This document shows positions 58,912 through 64,000 of a stretch of DNA of 64,000 nt, one piece after another. The notes beneath the pieces were generated by a model. The model worked only from the letters and a program-made list of their open reading frames with translations, was not told where the DNA came from and searched no databases. The stretch spans positions 17,413,258-17,477,257 of the forward strand of contig CM042179.1 of the NCBI GenBank assembly GCA_023376005.1. Direction: 5' to 3'. The DNA comes from Doryteuthis pealeii (lineage: Eukaryota; Mollusca; Cephalopoda; Myopsida; Loliginidae). Positions within the stretch are counted from its first letter, which is position 1, and each line of letters begins with the position of its first letter. Made by a program: the position numbers and the translations under genes.

Positions 58912-59493
58912 GTGATTTGAAATTTTTACCTTTTACTTTTAAGTCCCTCTTAATACATGTAATTATATATTAATAAGGTTTAGTGTATTTTTATTTTATT
59001 TTATTGAATGTTAAATGCTTTGTAGATGATTAATTCATCAGATTAATTTGCATAAAATTATGTGATATAGAAACTTAATGAGGGACTTTACAGACAATAT
59101 TTTTTTAATCAGATTAAGACAGTTATAATAAAATTCCATGTTCTATGGTTTATTTGATTATATCTGTCATTTATAGTTATAGATAAATTGCATAACAGTT
59201 ATATTAAAAAGCAATCTAAGCTGTATATTATTACATACTTAATATTTTTAGAAGATTTCTTAAATCTATTATGAAGATGTAGATTGTTCTATCTTACACA
59301 AGAGTAATTATTAATATTCAAATAAACTGTTATAATCAGTCTTATTTTATTACATATTCTCTTTCTGACATGTTATTGTTAGCTTAAATAAATTCAAAAC
59401 ATGTTTTAAAATGTAAATTCATGAATATAAAATTAGATTACTGACTAAACTGACCAAGTGTTATTAACTTGCTTATATCTATCTTATTTATAG
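58912..59493. other. Intron of the TLDc gene
   Basis: AT-rich, with no recognised element. Confidence 0.7.
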
Positions 59494-59564
59494 GCACGTT
59501 TGCCTCATTGCCAGACATGGAATCTCATCTATTCTAGCAACGATCATGGGTTGTCCATGAACAG
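59494..59564 (+). CDS. TLDc-domain protein, sixth visible exon
   Basis: 71 bp, phase 0 in and phase 2 out, with acceptor ATCTTATTTATAG and donor GTCAAT. It encodes ARLPHCQTWNLIYSSNDHGL SMN. The LP...W.LxYSSxxHGxSxxxF pattern, completed by the next exon, is the opening signature of TLDc domains. Confidence 0.9.
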
Positions 59565-60727
59565 GTCAATATTTCTTGCTTATACATGTCTTCTTTATAT
59601 TTTTATTATTATATTATTAAAATCATGTATAGGCAGGCACATCACTAGGGTAGAGAAATGGGCTGGGAGTAATAATGGTTTATGCTGTAAGAATTAGTAC
59701 ACAAAAATTAGTTGACATCACATTAACACATATTGGTGGGGTGGGGGAATCTATAGTAATATGAATGCTCAGTGAAGTATTATATATTGTTATCCCATCT
59801 AGGAATTGCTAATAAATTGAATGGTAACTTTTGAATTGGGACTTTGCAAAATATCAAAGTTGTTCTATTGTAAGAATTCAAACAGAATTTGGTAATACAA
59901 AGGCAAATGGTAAGGTTTTGTTGCTGATGGAACCAATTATGTAGGTCACTGTGTAAGTGTCCTGTTAAATATCCTTTTTTGTGTGAGTGTTCAGTTGTTA
60001 GTATCGTTGGTAAAGATCATAGTAAATAATATATAAACTTAACACAATAAAGCTTTAATCAATAATAATTACATTTAATCACAGAAAAACAAGAATAAAT
60101 GTATATACAACAAATATAAAAATATTGACTTCATATCTTCATTCACAAATCCTGCAATCTTTTAGGTAATCAGGATGTCATACCAAGTAATTCCCTTTCA
60201 TAGCATTTCTCTTGGCATCTTCTCTATGTGACAAATTGTATTAGGTTATAATGGTACCAGTAGCAAGTAAAAATCCCTGACCCTGCAAACATGAAACTAA
60301 ATAATAAAAAAAGGAAATGAGAAAGGTTTAAAACATTTCCATATAGAAATTGTGTTATATAGAATAACAGTTGGTACCACATGTTAAAAGAAATGAAAAT
60401 AGACCAATTCTGCCTCATAGTTACAGACACTTTAAAGATGTTTGCCAACTGGAACTTGAATCTGTGTTTCTTTATTTTTTAAATTTAAGTTAATTACATG
60501 AGTTAAACATTTGTAATATGGTAGAATCTTGCCTCTGTATTTACTCTTATTAAATGCATACTAAACAGTAGTATTTGTATATGGGCTAGATAAGTGAGAA
60601 AAATTGTAAGAATTTAACTGTTCACTCTACATGAAAAATATTTTTGAAACAATTATTCAAATATATTGCCAATGTTATTGTTTTTGTGATGTTTTCTAAC
60701 TAAAAATTAAACTTTTTATTCTTTCAG
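59565..60727. other. Intron of the TLDc gene
   Basis: AT-rich, with a G-rich patch near 59737 (GGTGGGGTGGGGG). No element recognised. Confidence 0.65.
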
Positions 60728-60826
60728 ATTTGCTTATCATGTCTCTTCTTATAATGGACCCTGTGTGACTTTATTTTACTTTGAAGGAAGAAATCTGTAT
60801 TGCTTCGCTTCTGATTGTGGATGGAG
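60728..60826 (+). CDS. TLDc-domain protein, seventh visible exon
   Basis: 99 bp, phase 2 in and phase 2 out, with acceptor TTATTCTTTCAG and donor GTAAA. It encodes FAYHVSSYNGPCVTLFYFEG and RNLYCFASDCGW. NGPCVTLF followed by FASxxW is the core beta-sheet motif of TLDc domains (GPTL...FGAFxSxxW in other members). Confidence 0.9.
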
Positions 60827-62310
60827 GTAAAATATCATTTTTAGTTTAAAAGGCTTAAAAAAAGAAAAGACTTTTTGAGATAATTAAATGGTTTCTGTTA
60901 TTATGAACAGTAAAGATTTTGTTGAGACATTTTTATAATCACTATCATTCTAATGATTGTCTATGATACATTTTTCTATAATAGATGTAACATTACTGCC
61001 TGTTATATTCATTGTTACATTTCTAACATAGAGGCAACAAATAAGATTTAAGTTATTATTTTAATCAGTATCATTTATGTAAAATCATTTTTCACTTGTA
61101 TGCCTCTTACAAAAATATTTAAAGTCAACAATATAATGAGAAATAAATCTCCATTAAAGAAGTAATTTTGATATTGATTTGCTTTTATTGATATAATCCA
61201 CTTTAACTTTTATTTTGTTCAACAATTAATAAGTAATGATATATACTAAAAAGACCTTTTTATTAACTATGAAATTATAAAATTCTTCATACATGTATAC
61301 TAATGATATTAGTAAAATCTTATGTTCTTCAATGCTTTGCTTTACTTATTTTTATTTGAATTTCTACAATTAAATAATCTGAAGATGGGTAATTTCCTGT
61401 CAAATAATCCAGGCCATGTCACCCACCCACTTCAATTTTTCTGAAATTTTGTACAGGTGTGGATTATGTTAAAGTTACACAATCTCCAGAATTTGAACTT
61501 CCAATTCCAAGAATTGGCAGAGTTATGTTGCCATTTTTAACGACATTCAAATTTGGAGATCTAAAAGCTCTCCAAATTTGAAGGTCGTTAAAAATGGCAA
61601 CTTTTTGTAATCTATTTTTATCTGTAAAATGAATTCTAGAACTTCCCTACTCCTAAAAATTGGTTTATAAAAGCATTTTTGCCCGAGGAATCCAAAATTC
61701 TATCTGAAAAAGTCTGAAAGTCAATCAATTTTAAGTTATTGTTGATTTTTGATTTTTTCATAGCAAGATCAATATCCCAATGTGGCACTGCATCTATGAA
61801 AAAGATTTGTTTCTATTATTATTTCATATCTGTTGACCATTATTTGTACTAAGATTTCTCTAACATTGTGGAAAATATGATTCTGGGAACTTTTGAATCC
61901 TAATATATTTAATATTCTATCATGTAAAGTCAGTTTAATATTATTGTTTTAAATTTACTATTAGTATTATCATTATAGTTATTTTTTTACATTGATATTT
62001 TAAGTAAAACTGTAATATTATTGTAATCTTCGTCTATGTAAAATAATAATTAAAATTATAATAGTTGTCATTTCTAGCCAATATTTCTTTAAGGATGGTG
62101 TGAACCAGCATTGAAACGATGAAATAAACTAAACTATTCATTCTTTTCTGATAACCTTTATATTTTGTGAACAAGGCTTTATACTTCATTTGCTATATAC
62201 ATTTTTTTAATGTTTATAAACTATTTTAAGATTTTTTCAATGAGGGAAAATGAATCGACTTTAATAAAAGCCTTGTTATAAATTCATGTTTGGACAAATA
62301 TTTATTTCAG
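60827..62310. other. Intron of the TLDc gene with a near-perfect foldback
   Basis: Arm 61527-61559 (GTTGCCATTTTTAACGAC...) and arm 61569-61601 match at 32 of 33 positions around a 9-nt spacer. Flanks share the AAATTGGCAGAGTTATG-type sequence only loosely. The rest of the intron is AT-rich without a recognised element. Confidence 0.9.
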
Positions 62311-62384
62311 AGGAAATGCCAAGAGATATGGTGGAGATCAGTGCCTTTTAATACAATTTCTACCTATCTATCGTATTATACAAG
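62311..62384 (+). CDS. TLDc-domain protein, eighth visible exon
   Basis: 74 bp, phase 2 in and phase 1 out, with acceptor TTTATTTCAG and donor GTCAGT. It encodes GNAKRYGGDQCLLIQFLPIYRIIQ. YGGDQCLLIQFLP corresponds to the F(Y)GxxxCFLF(Q)xxP strand pair of TLDc domains. Confidence 0.9.
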
Positions 62385-63271
62385 GTCAGTTAAAGACATT
62401 CCTATATTTTAACTGTTTAATATTTTATTTTCCTCAATTTCACTCAATTGTTTATTTTTATGTTTATTTTGTGGATTACATAATCTTTGAAAAATTGATT
62501 GGTTGACAATTTCAAGATATATTGTTGTATGTATTCAAAATTTCCTTTAACAGAAGGAGGATAGGGTATTTTGAATGACTCAAAATTTTCCATACTCAAT
62601 ACTTTTAATATCTTCCACCAAAAGCATGATATAGTTGTAGCAATTATTCTGTAGTAATATTTTATCAACCAAAAAAAAGGGATTACATAAATGTTTATGA
62701 TTTATAGAAATTTTAATGTATTTAAGCTACTTAATTATTTTCTAAATAACATTTTGTTTACTATCAATATAGCTCATCTGTTCCCAAAAATTCATATTTT
62801 TCTTGATTCCATTTTATTTTCTATTACTTATTACATAAATTATTGTTGCTAATGATTCTATAAATAAATTTTGTTTATTCTGTTGTTACTAACAATTGAA
62901 TTGTTTGAATTATTTTCTATTTACACTCAAATTGTTTGATAGAAAAAAAATCCTGCTTCTCTTAATTCTAAATCGTTTTTTTTTTGGTTTTTTTTGTTAC
63001 ATTCTTAACATTTAAAAAAAATTCCATGTTCTAAAAGATTTTTTGATATATAAAACAGTGACCATTGCTATAAAATGTATCTTTTTTTATCTTGTTAATA
63101 TTGGGGTTTTTTTTTGGGGGGGGGTTAAGGATATCATATTGTTTGTACATATAATATGTACAAACAATCATCATATTTTGTAAACAATTACTACTTTAGT
63201 ATTAATGTAACATTTATACATATTTCTTTACACACTGATATTCTTATTTAATTTCTTTTGAAAAATGAAAG
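62385..63271. other. Intron of the TLDc gene, with hairpin and poly-G
   Basis: A perfect hairpin at 63138-63168 (ATTGTTTGTACATAT and its exact complement around a single A) and a (T)n(G)n tract at 63107-63124 lie just upstream of the next exon. No other element recognised. Confidence 0.85.
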
Positions 63272-63426
63272 CCGGACCCAATATCTGTTTGTGGAATGAA
63301 TATAGCAGAGGACTCCCAAAAGGAATCCAAATTGGTCAAGATCCTACATCCATTATATTGGATATCCCTTCAGAATTTGAGTCTATTAAACATTATGGTG
63401 TTGCTTGCAGTTTATACAGGATAGAA
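63272..63426 (+). CDS. TLDc-domain protein, ninth visible exon (gene continues beyond the window)
   Basis: 155 bp, phase 1 in and phase 0 out, with donor GTGAG. It encodes 52 residues, AGPNICLWNEYSRGLPKGIQIG through SIKHYGVACSLYRIE. WNEYSRGLPKGIQIG corresponds to the N(Y)xxxxxxGLGxGG strand of TLDc. The acceptor is unusual: the sequence before it is TTTGAAAAATGAAAG, lacking a good pyrimidine tract and ending AAAG. The codon phase and protein match both require it. The end of the TLDc domain (the typical VWxxG or equivalent) is not in the window. Confidence 0.88.
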
Positions 63427-64000
63427 GTGAGTAATTTATTAATAATATGATTTATCAATTATATGTTTTATGTTATAAAAAGTAAATTTCTCTTCTTTAA
63501 CTAAAAGGTACAATATTTTAATTGTTGGAAATAAAAATGATAAAATAGAAATTGGTGATCATTTAACAACTTTTAATGTTGATTATCATGAAGAAGAATT
63601 TATTAAAAATTTGAATATAAAACTTTTTAAAAAAGTTTTTAAATTTTTTTTTTAAATTTTCAAACACAAGAGTGATGTCAATCTGTTTTGAACTGGAATA
63701 CTATTAACATTAAAGAATGTTAAGAATTTTTCATTTGAAACATTTAACACCTAAAGATAGCTTTCTAAAAAAAAAAAAACCCGAAACATGGCATATTATA
63801 ATATATAAAAAATACATCCTCTGAATATTGTTTTTTCATATCTTATATTTATATACTGTCAGATTTATTTTCATTTTTCTCTAATATATATAAAGTTAGG
63901 GTTGTGTGGACATGAAGTCAATGGCACTTGTTCTGAAAATCACACAGGCAAGAAACTGTCAGAAACCAACCACTATTAACTTCATGTTTACACTACCCTA
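63427..64000. other. Downstream intron; possible repeat end
   Basis: AT-rich. The stretch at about 63808-63855 (ATACATCCTCTGAATATTGTTTTTTCATAT) resembles 24958-24997 (AATCATCCTCTGAATACCTTGTTTTTTCATAT), followed in both by a TATATTTATA tract. This suggests an unidentified dispersed repeat. No exon was recognised before 64000. Confidence 0.4.

Overview
The window is eukaryotic nuclear DNA: strongly AT-rich, with split genes (GT/AG introns), long (TA)n, (TG)n and (GA)n arrays, tRNA-derived SINEs and many decayed transposable elements. The mix suggests an invertebrate metazoan. It includes R2-type LINEs with a restriction-like endonuclease, Penelope-like elements, RTE/Jockey-type LINEs, Ty3/gypsy, mariner, hAT and Helitron remnants, and SINEs with TA/CA tails. 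A cephalopod mollusc such as an octopus is my best guess, but no sequence here proves the species.

The only convincing host gene lies on the plus strand from 20900 to beyond the end of the window. Nine consecutive coding exons (20900-20965, 49704-49905, 51929-52041, 55454-55585, 58723-58911, 59494-59564, 60728-60826, 62311-62384, 63272-63426) join in frame to exactly 367 codons. They encode an N-terminal helical/EF-hand-like part followed by most of a TLDc domain, the layout of MEAK7 (TLDC1) / EAK-7 / Rtc5. The start-codon exon and the last exon(s) were not found and may lie outside the window. The first visible intron is 28.7 kb and is packed with mobile elements.

Layout. 1-5 kb: TG minisatellites, a 953-bp hAT-like MITE with an 8-bp target duplication, and short perfect palindromes. 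6-9 kb: a three-copy tandem repeat and a tRNA-headed SINE. 12-13 kb: a minus-strand LINE relic interrupting a diverged tandem repeat. 15.8-19.1 kb: a SINE, a 3' piece of an R2-like LINE, then a Ty3/gypsy relic. 22-30 kb: SINEs, an RTE/Jockey-type LINE relic, two more R2-like copies (one 2.4 kb) and large TG/TA arrays. 29.8-30.2 kb: a Penelope-type terminal repeat carrying a hammerhead-ribozyme-like core. 30.4-31.7 kb: another LINE relic. 32-39 kb: foldbacks, a SINE and a second full hAT MITE. 39.5-41.8 kb: a degraded coding-like tract of unknown origin. 43-48.8 kb: mariner, Penelope, LINE tail, Helitron and two long inverted-repeat structures. 49.7-63.4 kb: the main exon block of the TLDc gene, with an 1.8-kb (GA)n composite minisatellite and a mariner relic in its introns.

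I see no intact, undescribed multi-gene system. The points most worth following are the hammerhead-like cores in the Penelope-derived repeats, the repeated association of the R2-like LINE with TA/TG microsatellites, and the high density of perfect or near-perfect foldbacks, several of them inside introns. No alignments or searches were run. Family names rest on motifs and conserved strings recognised by eye.
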